A model generated the notes under the pieces. It searched no databases, had not been told where the DNA came from, and saw nothing but the letters and a program-made list of their open reading frames with translations. From Chlorokybus atmophyticus (Eukaryota; Streptophyta; Chlorokybophyceae; Chlorokybales; Chlorokybaceae), in assembly GCA_009103225.1 (NCBI GenBank), contig RHPI01000797.1:185064-249063 (forward strand): 64,000 bases of DNA, written 5' to 3'. This document shows, one piece after another, positions 10,801 to 21,495 of this stretch (within the stretch, counting starts at the first letter, position 1; every line of letters starts with the position of its first letter). The translations under genes and the position numbers were made by a program.

Positions 10801-11854
10801 AGCATGATGTCTCAGTCGCAGCATGCATGCTACAACACGCACGTATCTGAACATACCTGTCGCGCTTCGGTATGTTAAACAAGCTCATAGATACAGGCCA
10901 GCACGAGGTGCCCTTTTCATTGACAGGGGTGCCATCACTGTAAAAGATTAACATGGCCATCACCGCACCACTCGGTACCATGTCCTATCAAATAGTGAGC
11001 ATCATTATAATGCAATTATGTATCAGCCTGACAGCGAGACTGCGTGTGCTACTTTAGGCAAGCTTACTTGCAGTTGGTTCCATAAGTTGGAGGTGTGAGG
11101 ATGGGAGTATATGCGTCCTTCAGCTCCTATTGCAATGTGCGGTGTTGTGATGAAGTCAGTCGGTGTACCGCTCATCAGACCAGATTTCGCGAAGAACTTC
11201 AGCGGTGTCGCGGTGAGTAAAAACAACCTCTTGTCGATATTCTGACCTAGTCAAGTTGGTTCGTAACCAGCCCTATGCACAACAACACAACCACTCAGAC
11301 AACGCTTGCACGAAGGCATGGTTGCACTAACAACATGGTTTCAACGGTGCTGCATCAAAGTGCACGTTGAGTGCATGGTTGCATCGCACCTCTTCAACAT
11401 GCGCAGCTGCAAACTCCTTGATCTGTTGCAGTGAGCGCACGAGTAGATGCTCCACCTTGAAGTTGGGATGGAACAAGATGGATAGTAATTGGATGCCGTC
11501 AGCATCGGATTGTCCCCGTCCTCCGCGCGACTCAATGTACCAGCTCACAAACTCTGAGGTTACGGCAAACGGTCCCAACTCGTCGTCAACTTGTGCTTGT
11601 ACTTGTTCAACGGATTGCCTTTCTCTCACACGAGTCAGCTCTGCTTGCAAGCGTGCAAAAGACCAGACCGGACGTGGTACTTGCAAGTCGATAAGATTGT
11701 GTGAGTCTTCTACCTCAATGTCATTGCTGGCATGCGGCAAATCATCAAGCAGGTCAGGTAGTAGATGACTTGTGCGGTGACGGGATGGCTGATGTGCAAG
11801 GTGTCCAGGTTGTGAAGTACTGCCTTTCACAGCTCATCGTTTGCTAAGGTAGAC
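7878..11854 (-). CDS. Plavaka-family transposase, about 11 exons
   Basis: Phase-consistent exons on the minus strand include 10857-10984, 10623-10791, 10226-10538, 10020-10161, 9618-9939, 9018-9231, 8444-8674 and 7878-8297. N-terminal exons lie at about 11345-11828 and 11068-11215. Family landmarks are present in order: MLIFYSDGTPVNEKG with SCWPVSMSLFNIPK, WLVGYFPSLRA, VLAAWITDWPEG with a CHWCMCPGDE cysteine motif, and DTLAG...MHQAVLGLFK. VKYHSLMHYDACIRRLGG with TWEEDHKN and a C-terminal ELWFVNNFRH complete the series. Plavaka transposases (PF18759) are best known from mushrooms, and they move a DNA transposon by cut and paste. The first exon is unresolved, and a short ATG exon at about 11854 (MSTLANDEL) is the likeliest start. 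No stops or frameshifts were seen within the exons. Confidence 0.85.
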
Positions 11855-12153
11855 ATTTTGGGTATCCACCGATTTGGATGCAGAGCATGCCTTGTTTTTG
11901 TGACGGTGTGAACTCCTGGCTAAGTTCGAGTCAAAGCTTCTCCCACATTCGCATGTGTAGATCTTAAATGGGAGCATTCTGCTGGCCACAATGTGGGGTG
12001 TTAACGTTTACCATCAACTACACTGTCTATGTGGCACATAGACGCAGGCAGGCAGGCGCGCACATGTGCACGCGCACACACATATATGCATGCAATCAAT
12101 GTTCTATAGAAAATGCAAGCGTGCATTCACTGAAGCATGCACAAATGTATGTG

Positions 12154-12155
<2 letters not shown>

Positions 12156-12189
<34 letters not shown>
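12156..12189. repeat. (CA)n microsatellite
   Basis: Uninterrupted CA dinucleotides inside the Plavaka element between its two genes. The 11.86-13.03 kb stretch around it holds no recognisable exon and is probably the shared promoter region of the two genes. Confidence 0.9.
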
Positions 12190-12192
<3 letters not shown>

Positions 12193-13034
12193 GGCCGTGC
12201 AGTGTGGCGGGGGGCACTTACGCCAAGAAGTAGATGCGGTGGAGTAACTCCACGTCTTCACGTCACCAACTTGGGAGTTGCACTCGCATTCCCACAGCAT
12301 ATGCGTTGTCAGGGGATGGCCTGTATTGTGTGTTCATGTGAGTACGCACCCGGGCAGCCTGCACGCACACGCACATTCGCATGCGTAAATGCACATCCGC
12401 GCAGGCATGCATGACTGTCATAGCGCACCACAAAGTGACAAAACACCCGCATACACTCGTGCATGCACGCACGCGCACGCACAGGCATTGCCTTGCAGTC
12501 AGATGTCAGTCCACACATCGGCATAAAATGAAATGCGTGCGCAAACAGGTGCACTAATGCAGGCTCCACCAGACACGGTTATGCATACACAGAGCCACAC
12601 GGAAGCGACCACATGACCAGCACACTAACTGCATGCTGAGCCACTTACTGCCTTCTATGTTTCCAGGAATAGCAGGCAGTAAGCCGCCCAGCATGCAGTG
12701 GGTGTGCTTGCCAGTCGAATGCATATCAGCATTGTGGACACAGGCAAAGTAGCACAGCAAGGCACTACAGTCGCTTACCGACTTGCACGACGGCAGAAGA
12801 CCGCCTCCAGCCGCTCAATCAAACACTACAGTGCCGCCAATAAACGCCAGCCAGTGCGTGCTAGGGTTGACAACGTACACAGAAACTTGTGTAGAATTCC
12901 TGTACAATTTGCAACTGCATTTTTAGGCAGCCGGCGGCGGTGGGGGCGGCGGCGGCGCTGGAGGAGGAGGTGGGCGTGTTGGGGGTTGTAGATTCAGGCA
13001 GTCATAGTAGAGGGAGAGCTTCTGGTCATTCGAC

Positions 13035-15160
13035 ATGGGCAAGCAGGAATTTCGCCAACCACTGCAAGTGTTGCCCAACATTGTGGCAGGCAAGCGAAAG
13101 ACCCGTCAGACTGCGCCGGGCTTGAAGCCACCAACCGATTCCAACAAGAACGATGAGTCGGCGCGGCAAGGGCGCAACAAGAAGCAACACATTGAGCTGG
13201 TGGCATGTGATGACGACAGCAGTGAAGCCAGCGACAGCGATCACAGTGACGAAGAAGAAGAAGAGGAAGACCACAACAACGCAGCTGGTAAACTTTCAGC
13301 TCTCTGTGTGTGTGTGTGTGTGTGTGCGCGTGCGCGCGCACGTGTCTGCAACTTCAGAAGCACACACACGCGCGCGTATGCGCGTGCACGCGCATACGCG
13401 CGTGTGTGTGCTTCACAAGTTGTGGCATAGTGTGCATTGCGCTGTCAATTATCACACGGTGTGTTTGTATGCTATATCTGCATGCGTGCTGCCTGCCTGT
13501 GCATGCGCACTCGTATGCGCTTCAACAAGTTGTTGCACTGTCACCTGTGCACTTGTGCTCTCTATTGGTATGTGTCTGCGCGTGCTGCGCCGGGGAGTAG
13601 GTGTGCATTGCAACCAGCTTGTGATTTCGTGGTTGTAATAGTGTGCAAAGCTCACCAACTCATTGCCTTCATCAACTGATGCAGATGTGATGCCCGTTGC
13701 CAAACACAAGCGGCAACACACAGAGCCAGTCCTAATGGTGCCCAAGCCAACCGCTATGGATATCATCAACGCGCGCAGGTCTAGTGCATCAATCGGCACG
13801 CGTCATTCTAATCAAGATACCCTGCCAGGAGAACGCTACAAATGTGCAGTTAATGACCTACCTCAAAAACGGTGGTAGCGACTCAAACATCATCAACGCC
13901 TTGCTTGGCATGCACACAGTAAGTGTACGTTTGCATTGTTGCTATGCATGCTGCAATCACGTGTTGCAGAAGTGTATGCAGAGCTGCTGTGCGTGCGCGT
14001 GCACGCATGGGCATGCGCACGCATGCGCACGCGAGCGCATGCAGGTGCATGCGCATGCACAGGCAGGCAGCGCGCATTCACACATACACACACGTGCGTG
14101 TCGACTGATCCAATGCTGCTGTTGTGCAGGAGAAAAAGTCAGCTGCTTCCGGAGGGTCCAGCTCTTTTCGTCAACACAGTGCCGCGAAGAAGGCAGGCCG
14201 CGGGCGAGGTAGCCCTGCAGGACGTGCTGCTACCCTTCTATGCCAACACGGCATGTTTTGTCCGAAGGACGACGAGTGGGTGCAAGCTTTGGCTGGCTGC
14301 ATCGCACAACGCGATGCCGACATCCCTCTCGATGCAGCTGTCAAGGCGGCAAAAGAACAAAGCATGGCAATGGTGAGTTCACATGTGCATGACACCTTGC
14401 CATGCGTGTGACACCGCTCATAGTGTGCTCAGCTGCCGCTGATACGGTAACTTGCTGCACGCATGCAGGACTTCATGAAGAAGATGCGCGAAAGACGTGG
14501 CGTGCGAAGCAAAGATGTTCGAAAGCACTTTGATAGTATCTATCAAGTGCCATCTCCCAAGCAGCCAGACTTACGCACCCAAAAGCTGGCTGACCTAAAG
14601 CAAGGTACCTTTGCATTGGTACTTTCCTATGTAGCTACCATAGATGATCACACCGCAGTGGCGCTCACTTGTGAAACATGTGTGCAGATGGTAGGTACCG
14701 TAAGGGGGAGGATGGTGCTGACTGCAGTAGCCCTTTGTTTGTGGCGTTGCTGGAGGCGATTTGGTCTACCTCTGCCACCAACAAAATCATGGCGCAGCGT
14801 AGAGACTTCACCATCACTAAGGAGAAGCTGACCTTCACCATTGCCGTGGTATGTGCTTTGCAAACGCATTGAATGCCAAGCATAGGTGTCCAGTTGCATT
14901 GTTATCTTGTAGAGCAAGCACGGCTTACTCGTGTTGTGTGCTTTGTGCAGATCATGCTGCACATGGAGGGCCGCAACCTTCAAAGTGTACCGAATCCGGA
15001 GATGTACTACAGCAAGATTCATGATCAAGTGAAGAAGTTGAGTGTTGAGCCATTGCGCGTGGTTGAAGAGCCCGCGTTGCCCGAAGTTGGTGAGGAGCTT
15101 GATGATACCTGTGAGGAGGGCGAAGCACCGTGCGAAACCGAGTTTGATTTGACTATCTAG
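13035..15160 (+). CDS. Plavaka-element accessory protein, unknown function
   Basis: ATG at 13035 opens a basic then strongly acidic exon (DDDSSEASDSDHSDEEEEEE) ending at a GT donor at 13288. Further exon-like open segments in plausible phase follow: DVMPVAKHKRQHTEPVLMVP (from about 13685), NATNVQLMTYLKNGGSDSNI (to about 13919) and a Gly/Ser/Arg-rich segment (about 14130-14371). Then come MKKMRERRGVRSKDVRKHF (14468-14604), SPLFVALLEAIW (14689-14849) and a last exon 14951-15160 with HMEGRNLQSVPNPEMYYSKI and an acidic tail ending in TAG. I do not recognise the family. Its position opposite the transposase, inside the inverted repeats, and its basic/acidic blocks suggest a TnpA-like DNA-binding partner. 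That role is inference only. Confidence 0.6.
13357..13414. repeat. 58-bp near-perfect palindrome of alternating purine/pyrimidine
   Basis: Centred on CGTATGCGCGTG / CACGCGCATACG, with outer arms GAAGCACACACACGCGCG and CGCGTGTGTGTGCTTC. Only one extra CG breaks the symmetry. It follows a (TG)n/(GC)n tract inside an intron of the accessory gene and could form a cruciform or Z-DNA. Confidence 0.85.
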
Positions 15161-15249
15161 TCGAGTAGTACATATGATAGCTTTGATTGTGAGCGTTGGT
15201 GCCTTGACATTCAATACAGAATTGATGTGGTTCAACATGGCAATCGTAA

Positions 15250-15590
15250 CATGTGTAGGGATTTAACATTGCTGATATCGACATGTGCTTGTTGTGTGAA
15301 GGCATTGACTTCATGCATTCAATGTCAATACTGTATAAACTTCATATGCGTCAACTTGTGTTGAATTTGCAATTGCATACAAATTCACTGCCCATGGATG
15401 TCCCATTGATCACTGTGGATGCATCCATGCAATGACAATTGATCTAGCATTGATCTATACAATGACGACATGGATTTTATATTAATGTGTTGTTGTCATA
15501 CAAATGTGTTGTGCTATTGATATGAAGTTGATAATCACAGTTGATTTGATATTGATTGGGTATGGAAAGGTACAGCAACCGTATTGATTT
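15250..15590. repeat. Right subterminal repeat region
   Basis: AT-rich sequence with many ATTGAT, CAATGA and ATCAAT words, matching in style the left end of the Plavaka element. Confidence 0.65.
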
Positions 15591-15599
15591 AACGGTCAG

Positions 15600-15611
15600 T
15601 CAAATTGGTGA
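15600..15611 (-). repeat. Right terminal inverted repeat of the Plavaka element
   Basis: TCAAATTGGTGA followed by CG. It is the exact inverse of 7155-7166. Confidence 0.85.
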
Positions 15612-16229
15612 CGCGGTTGCCGGGGCCAGTACGAGGGCGTGCCAGTACGAGGGCGGCATGTCAACAGCAGCAAGAGGTGTTCTCTCGGGTGGGTGGGGGG
15701 AGAAGGACTGCCAGCCTGAGTTGCCATATCACAAACAGCAACCCAACCCCAGCGGCAGGTACAACCGCCGTCCATCCAAAAGCCCTGGAGCAGATCGCGA
15801 CCAACAAGTTCCATGCAGAGGCTGAAGGTGGTTGAGAAGGTGAAATGCAATCACATTTAGTATATGCACGAGAGCGATGCATACCTCATGACTTACTGCG
15901 GACTTCTGTTACCACCTCCACTCTACAAGTGCTGTCACACTTACCTGTGCGCCGTGACTGCATACAAACAGCAGCCAGCAAGGCTCCCAAGGCGGTGCGT
16001 TCGCAGTGAACCCGCGTGCAGTCGGGATGATCCTAAGCATACAAGGACAGGCAGATGTGGGTGATTGCATTTTGCTGCAATCCTTCAACACACACAGACA
16101 GGCAGCTAAAGCTAACACACTCTATCCTGTACAAAGACCACGAGATTGTCTTTCCTCTATCCTGTCATGTCAAGCTCCTGTCATGTCACCTGGAAGAACA
16201 CCTCCACTTCCTGCTGGTTAGCAGCGAAA
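15612..16229. other. Non-coding flank right of the Plavaka element
   Basis: No convincing gene. It contains a short duplication of CCAGTACGAGGGCG (about 15625-15655) and scattered words shared with the foldback at 6870-7076 (GGTGGGTGGG...GAGAAGGA near 15690, GCGTTCGCAGTGAACCCGC near 15997). Confidence 0.5.
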
Positions 16230-16435
16230 GCAGGTGGCACAGGCAAGAAGGGGGCAAGAAAGTGAGCAAGAAGGGGGCTTAATCACAGGGTGATGCCCCT
16301 ACGCTCTGCATACAAAGACAGAATGAGCAAGCAGAGGGCTTATTCACGAGGATGCCTCTGCATTCAGCATGAGCTTAGACCCGAATCGGGAATGAGAAAA
16401 CAGAGGGCTAAATCTAGAAGATGCCTCTGTGTTCA
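16230..16435 (+). repeat. Array of about four short hairpin repeats
   Basis: Units about 60 bp apart share GAGCAAG(A/C)-(A/G)GGGGC or CAGAGGGC, a TTA(A/T)TCAC-like loop and GATGCC(C/T)CT. CAGAGG and CCTCTG flank the loop and can pair. The array lies downstream of the OTU/gag-like gene. No known RNA family matched by eye. Confidence 0.65.
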
Positions 16436-16661
16436 GCTTGAATTAATATACACTTACACATGAGGTTGGCCCTACGCTGCGAGAACGATAGATTCTGCAC
16501 AGGCATGGTGAGGTAGCAGAGGCTCCTGCAAACACAACAGCAGCAGATGTTAACGAGAGCAATACTTGCAACTTTTGCTATTGTACAAGCAGTGTCCATG
16601 CGTGTTCCAACCTGCAAAGCTGGTAGTCGTGAAGTGAACAACCTCGAGGTTGCTGTTACAG

Positions 16662-19600
16662 CTACCTCTGCTGCTGCTGCTGCTGCTGCTGCTGTGTTTC
16701 CTTCTGCTCCCGCTGCTCCTTTCCCTGCTGAGCCATTCGCTTAATCTGTTGGCGCTCCTCCTCCTTCTGCCGCTTCAGCTGCTTACGCAGCTGCTCCTGC
16801 TGCTCAAGGGTCTCCTGTGCAGCTATCATCTCCTGCTCACGCTGATATGCAGCTTGATGTGCCAGCTTCTTGCCCTCCCGACGACTGCTGATTTGTTCCA
16901 GTCGTTCCAATTTCTGCAACCTGCTTGGCCTTGCTTTGCCTAACTCAAACTTTGAACGATCTAGGAGGTGTGCTTGCTGTTTAACAAGCAAGGTCCGTTC
17001 ATAAGTCTTGGCAGCCGACACAAGCAAATCGAACTGATCAGCATTCCAATCTTGGTTGCAAGGACCCTTGGGCACGCCAATGCGCACTACTTTCCTGAGT
17101 CCCTGGAGAAACAGTTGTAGTTTAAGGGCCTTAGGCACCAGCTCAACGCTTGTGTTTGCCACCCCGCACAACTGTGCAAACTGCGCGTGATATTCGTCCA
17201 CGGTGCGCTCCCCCTGTTGCACACGATGCAGCTTCTGGAAAGCACCGGAAGGCGTGTTGTCCCTTTGCAAAGCAGCTCGCTGTTGGCGGCATGACGGGCG
17301 GCGTCTGCGTTTTTTAGTGTCACTGGTGTTACTGGTTGCTGCGGTGCTGATGTCAATTGACATATCACTGATAGCATTAGCCTCCTCCTCAACAGCGGCA
17401 TCAACCTGCATAGCGCCAGCCTCCTGCAGGAGCTCCTGCCTTTGCTGGTCTTTAGCCTCATTGGCCTTAGCCTCCGCCTCCTGCCTCTGCTTGGCCTCGG
17501 CCTCCTCCTGCTTGGCCTTGGCATTGGCCTCATCCTGCTTGGCCTTGGCCTCCGCCTCCTGCCTCTGCTTGGCCTCGGCCTCCTCCTGCCGCTGCTTGGC
17601 ATTGTCCTCGTCCGGCTTGGCCTTGGCCTCCGCCTCCTGCCGCTGCTTGGCCTGCTGCTTGGCCTCCTGCTTGGCCTGCTTGGCCTCGGCATCAGCTTGC
17701 TGCTTGGGCTGGGGCTCGGCTTGCTGCTTGGGCTGGGGCTGGGGCTGCGGCTCGGGCTGGGGCTGGGCTTGCTGCTGGGGCTGGGGCTAGGGCTCGGCAT
17801 CTGCAGGGTACATGCCACGCAGGACTTCTTGTGGCATGTCGCTGCGCTGCCAAGAGAGTATACCATTTGCATCACCAACAGACATGTAATGCGCGCTGGG
17901 CTTGCTTGGATCCGTGTTGCCAATGATTATATGGCCAGCCACATCGATAACATCCTCGCCAACCACCACTACAGGTTTGACGGAATGCTTCTCTCCCTTG
18001 GCATCCACTGTGTAGTACCTCCCGTCATCGCCTTCGATGAGGCCGCCCTTGTGCTCTGCTTCCCAGCAGTACTGCTTCTCGTCGGCGACCTCAGTGAGCT
18101 GCACAGTACCGATGTGAATGCCAAGAGCGTGCGCCATGATCGCCACTTGCAGTTGATCGGCATAAACGCTCTCTTCAGCGATCACTTTCTGCAGAGCCTC
18201 TACATCGTTGTCTTCATCTTGCTTAGTCTTGAGTTGCTTTTTGTTAAGTGCCCTGGTTACGCCATATTTCCTGGCCATCTTTTTGTAATCCTGGCCCATG
18301 TCACCACAGGCCCCGTAGTTGCGATACTCCAGCAACCAATAAAGGTTGACCTGCTCAGCACAGATCTTCCGAAGCTTTTGCGCTTGCTCTCTTGTTGGCA
18401 GCTGTTTGCCATTGTCCAGCACAATGCTTCGCCAGAAAGACCCGTTGTCCGCTGCGTTCGCGCGTGTCAAGCACGCAGCGTTCACGCGAGGGCGCGACTG
18501 GGCAAGGCAGGCATAGAAGCAATTCCCATCTGCATAGGCATCGAAAAGCCGAAGCCGGTGTTTATCATGCAACAACCCAACCAGCTCTAACTCGCCCTCC
18601 GTTTCTGCTGGAGGTAGACCGTCCTCTGGTTCAACAGCAGAAGCAGAGGTACCGGCTTCAGGTCGAGGCCCTTTCTGCATTTGTGCAGTCTGGGACTTGG
18701 GTGGGGCCTCAGCTTTCTGCTGGGCCTCCGCGTCGGCTTGCTGCTTGGCCTCAGCATCCGCTTGCTGCTTGGACTCAGCATCCGCTTGCTGCTTGGCTTG
18801 GGCCTCCGCTTGCTGCTTGGCCTCCGCGTCGGCTTGCTGCTTGGGCGCCTCTGTTTCGTAGTCAAGACCGTATTCCCCGATGTCGATGCCCATAGCAGCT
18901 GCCTCTGGATCACATAGCCTTAGCTCTTCCTCCACATACTGCCGTAGCTTGAGCCTCCATTCTCGATTGAGGGAAGCCAAGACTGGTTTGCACATCGCTT
19001 TCTTGATAAAGACCACCAGCTCACCCCATGACATGAGGTTCTTGCTCTTCGCCTTCACTTTCCTCCAGTCAGAGAAATTCTTTCCCCACTTTGTCTTCGT
19101 TTCTTCATGGATGTCATTATCGGTAACAACATCTTCAAGGCCAAAATGCCCGAGGTCCATACCCCTAGCAGCTGCCTCCGGATCACAAAGCCTGAGCTAG
19201 TCCTCCACGAACTTCCGTAGGCAGATCTGCAAGTTCTTGTCGAGCTCAAGCAAGCGAGGATCTTCATTCAGATTCTTCTGCATTACTTCAACCACGACAT
19301 CCCAACTGTATTCTGTGGACATCTTCGCCTTCCCAGCCTTCTCCTCCTCCCTTAGTATCCGCCAATTATTGAACCCCTCCAGCAACTGAGCCTTTGTGGT
19401 GTCAAAAAGGTTTGCAATAGACAGTGTTATTGCAACAATGGTGGCAAACAACCGCAGTGAGCATGTGTTGGTATGGTCAGCTGGAACAGCGCTACATTAC
19501 TTGATTTCTTGCAGGGTTTCTGCAGGACAGCTTCCTTCTTAGCAGGTTCCTTCTTGTGCGCTGGACCCTTGTGCTTCTTGTATGTGTGCATGACCAGTGT

Positions 19601-19696
19601 TACCACATGTTAACGATAATCATGCTGAACAAGCATACATTACTTATTACCTGCAGACTTAAACTGGCCAAGGGGAACGAGCTTTCGCTTGGACAT
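16662..19696 (-). pseudogene. OTU-protease plus gag-like protein with two in-frame UAG codons
   Basis: The first exon (19651-19696) starts MSKRKLVPLGQFKSA. A Lys-rich exon follows near 19510-19600, and then one long frame runs from about 19451 to 16662. Two related segments ending LCDPEAAA(R/M)G(M/I)D form a tandem domain. After a Lys/Gln/Ala/Glu repeat comes an OTU cysteine-protease domain: DAYADGNCFYACLA (catalytic Asp and Cys), YADQLQVAIMAHALG and HYMSV (catalytic His). The C-terminal part has repeats of AEAKQ(R/Q)QE, a gag-like stretch (HRVQQGERTVDEYHAQFAQL, LFLQGLRK), coiled coil and a poly-Gln tail. TAG stops at 19197-19199 and 17787-17789 interrupt the same frame. OTU enzymes remove ubiquitin. 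OTU beside gag suggests a retroelement origin, now probably decayed. Confidence 0.6.
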
Positions 19697-19846
19697 GATG
19701 AACGACCTGAGGAAAGCCTCACAGCCAAAAACAAGCACACATAGTTGAGCAACATGAGCATGCACACACACACACGGCTGCCTATTTGAGCATGCAGACA
19801 AGCCTGAGCATGCACACTTTAGCCTCAGCCACAATGAAAACTATAA

Positions 19847-20022
19847 AACAGCTTGAAAACTGAGCAAGAGGTGGTCTTACGCACGAGGCCGCCCCTCTGG
19901 TTAGCATCAAGTGGTGGCTAACAAGAGTGCATGCTCAGATAAAACAGCTTAAAAACTGAGCAAGAGGTGGTCTTACGCACGAGGCCGCCCCTCTGGTTAG
20001 CATCAAGTGGTGGCTAACAACA
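19847..20022 (+). repeat. Two tandem copies of a 90-bp hairpin-bearing repeat
   Basis: AAAACAGCTT(G/A)AAAACTGAG then CAAGAGGTGGTCTTACGCAC, GAGGCCGCCCCTCT and GGTTAGCATCAAGTGGTGGC occur twice, differing at only one or two bases. The AGAGG / CCTCT pairing and CTTA..CAC loop resemble the array at 16.2-16.4 kb. It lies just upstream of the OTU/gag-like gene. Confidence 0.85.
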
Positions 20023-20384
20023 TAGACAACATGCACCTTTGATAGTTAGCGAAATGATCAAACGGGCATGCATGCAAACAAAGACAAGCACGGCATGTGC
20101 TGCACCTTGTTGGAAGCAGCCAAAACCCTCCAGCAAGCCCACCCGAAGCTGCAAGAAACCACCTCGCCAGGGCTCTCGGACCCAATGAAGTGACTACAAC
20201 AACCAAGCGAAAACACAACACTTGCACTTCAGCAATGAAGCCAACGCCGCCGCCGACCTCGCCAACAACGCCGCCCAGCCTTGCCAGTTGCAAGTTGTCT
20301 GCTCGATCGCTACACCAAAACCCTAAGCAAATCAGTGATGGTCCATCAGTGATGGGCTATCACCTTTGACGCCATAGCCGGCAT

Positions 20385-20402
20385 CCCTAACCCTAACCCT
20401 AA
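20385..20402 (+). repeat. Short interstitial (CCCTAA)3 telomere-like tract
   Basis: Three exact CCCTAA units. Two more lie at 20894-20905, and a single GGGTTAGGGTT occurs at about 23467. These tracts are too short for a telomere. Confidence 0.75.
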
Positions 20403-20639
20403 TGTTTTTGTAAGTTGTTGTAGTTTGCAAGGTTGGTGGCGGGGAGGTTGTTGTGGTCGGCGGCGAGGTTGTCTTGGTCGGCCGCGGCAGCGACTTTAGT
20501 TATAAAGGTTGTGGGCGGCGTGGTCGGCGGCGAGGTGCTTGAGGTTGGCGGCGACGGCGGCAGCCATCCTTGGTTGATGCAGAGCTACTTAGGCAGATAC
20601 GTGCAAGCCTGCCTGCCTGCATGTTTTGTTTGTGCGCGT

Positions 20640-20850
20640 GCGTGTGTGTATGTGTGCTGGTCATTCACTGGGGCGGCATGTAAGCCCTCAGTGTCCTGCC
20701 TTGTGGTTTCCGTTATTTGCATGTGTTGGTGAGTCGCTGGGGCGGTCTGTAAGACCTCCGTGTCCTGCCTTGTGGTTTTGTTTTTCTGTGAATGTGTTGG
20801 TGAGGAGCTGGGGCGGTCTGTAAGACCTCAGACCGGCCCTGTGGTGTGGA
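20640..20850 (+). repeat. About 70-bp minisatellite, three units
   Basis: Units at about 20681, 20750 and 20821 share GCTGGGGCGGTCTGTAAGAC, CTC(A/C)GTGTCCTGCCTTGTGG and TGTGTTGGTGAG. The core is the reverse complement of the intron minisatellite at 2.73-3.00 kb. A related two-unit array (GCAAGCCGCTGGGGCAGCCT) lies at about 21241-21365 next to a (TG)n tract. Confidence 0.8.
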
Positions 20851-21184
20851 CTGGGTGAATGTTTTTGTGACTCTGTTTCGCCATATGTCATAACCCTAAC
20901 CCTAACCGCCCGGACATGTTGTTGTAGGTTGTGGCCGGGAGGCGGCGAGGTTGCCGTGGTTGGCGGCGAAGTCTTTGAGGTCGGTGGCGACGGCGCCAGC
21001 GATCTTGAGTTCCTCGCAAGAAACTCAGGCAGATACGTCGCATGCAGATTTTAGTCAAGGTCGGCGGCGGCGGCGCCGGCGCAGGCAAGGTCATCGTCGT
21101 CGTCGTCGGCGGCGGCGGCGATGCTGGAGCGCTAGCGGCTACACAGCAGATACGTGCATGCCGTGCTTCCTTGCGCATTCCATG

Positions 21185-21220
<36 letters not shown>

Positions 21221-21495
21221 CTGTGCGTGCTGTGTTTGCTGCAAGCCGCTGGGGCAGCCTTGTGCATAACCCCTCAGTGGCCTTACCTGTGCTGCGGCAC
21301 AAAAGGTGTTTGCTGCAAGCCGCTGGGGCAGCCTTGGGCATAACCCCTCAGTGGCCTTGCGGCAAAAGGGTGTTCTTTCTGTGTGTGCTTGCGCTAGCAT
21401 TGTGTCTTTCAAAAGTTATTTCCCTGCTCTATTTCTGACTCTACTGTTGGTTAACTACGGTGTGTGATCCACAGGTAAACAGCTACCATTCAGCG

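Larger units (their letters stand above)
7155..15611. mobile_element. Complete Plavaka-type DNA transposon, 8.46 kb
   Basis: The ends are exact inverted repeats: TCACCAATTTGA at 7155-7166 and its complement at 15600-15611. The match is 14 bp if the flanking CG is counted. CG on both sides looks like a 2-bp target duplication. Inside each end is an AT-rich subterminal region full of ATTGAT/ATCAAT motifs (7190-7540 and 15250-15590). Two genes lie between: a transposase reading left (7878-11854) and an accessory gene reading right (13035-15160). No obvious disabling mutation was found in the transposase, so the copy may be recently active. Confidence 0.85.

Noticed and set aside
12263-12569. Cys/Val- and His/Thr-rich open frames around CA/TG tracts (also near 13.3, 21.2 and 60.1 kb)
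   Set aside because: Pure translation of dinucleotide repeats, with no splice or domain support.
15686-16016. Inverted-repeat partner of the 6870-7076 foldback, making a larger composite element around Plavaka
   Set aside because: The shared words are in the wrong order and spacing. The Plavaka ends at 7155/15611 explain the symmetry better.
17442-18590. Long plus-strand open frame rich in Leu/Gly (LLGLGLGLL...)
   Set aside because: It is the shadow of the repetitive Gln/Ala/Glu/Lys coding repeat of the minus-strand OTU gene. There are no domains and the composition follows from the repeat.
17787-19199. UAG reassigned to an amino acid in this organism
   Set aside because: ObgC (48324-48326) and the Plavaka accessory gene end at UAG exactly where their C-termini should stop, so UAG is a normal stop here.
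20385-20905. Chromosome end or telomere
   Set aside because: Only two or three CCCTAA units, with unique sequence on both sides.
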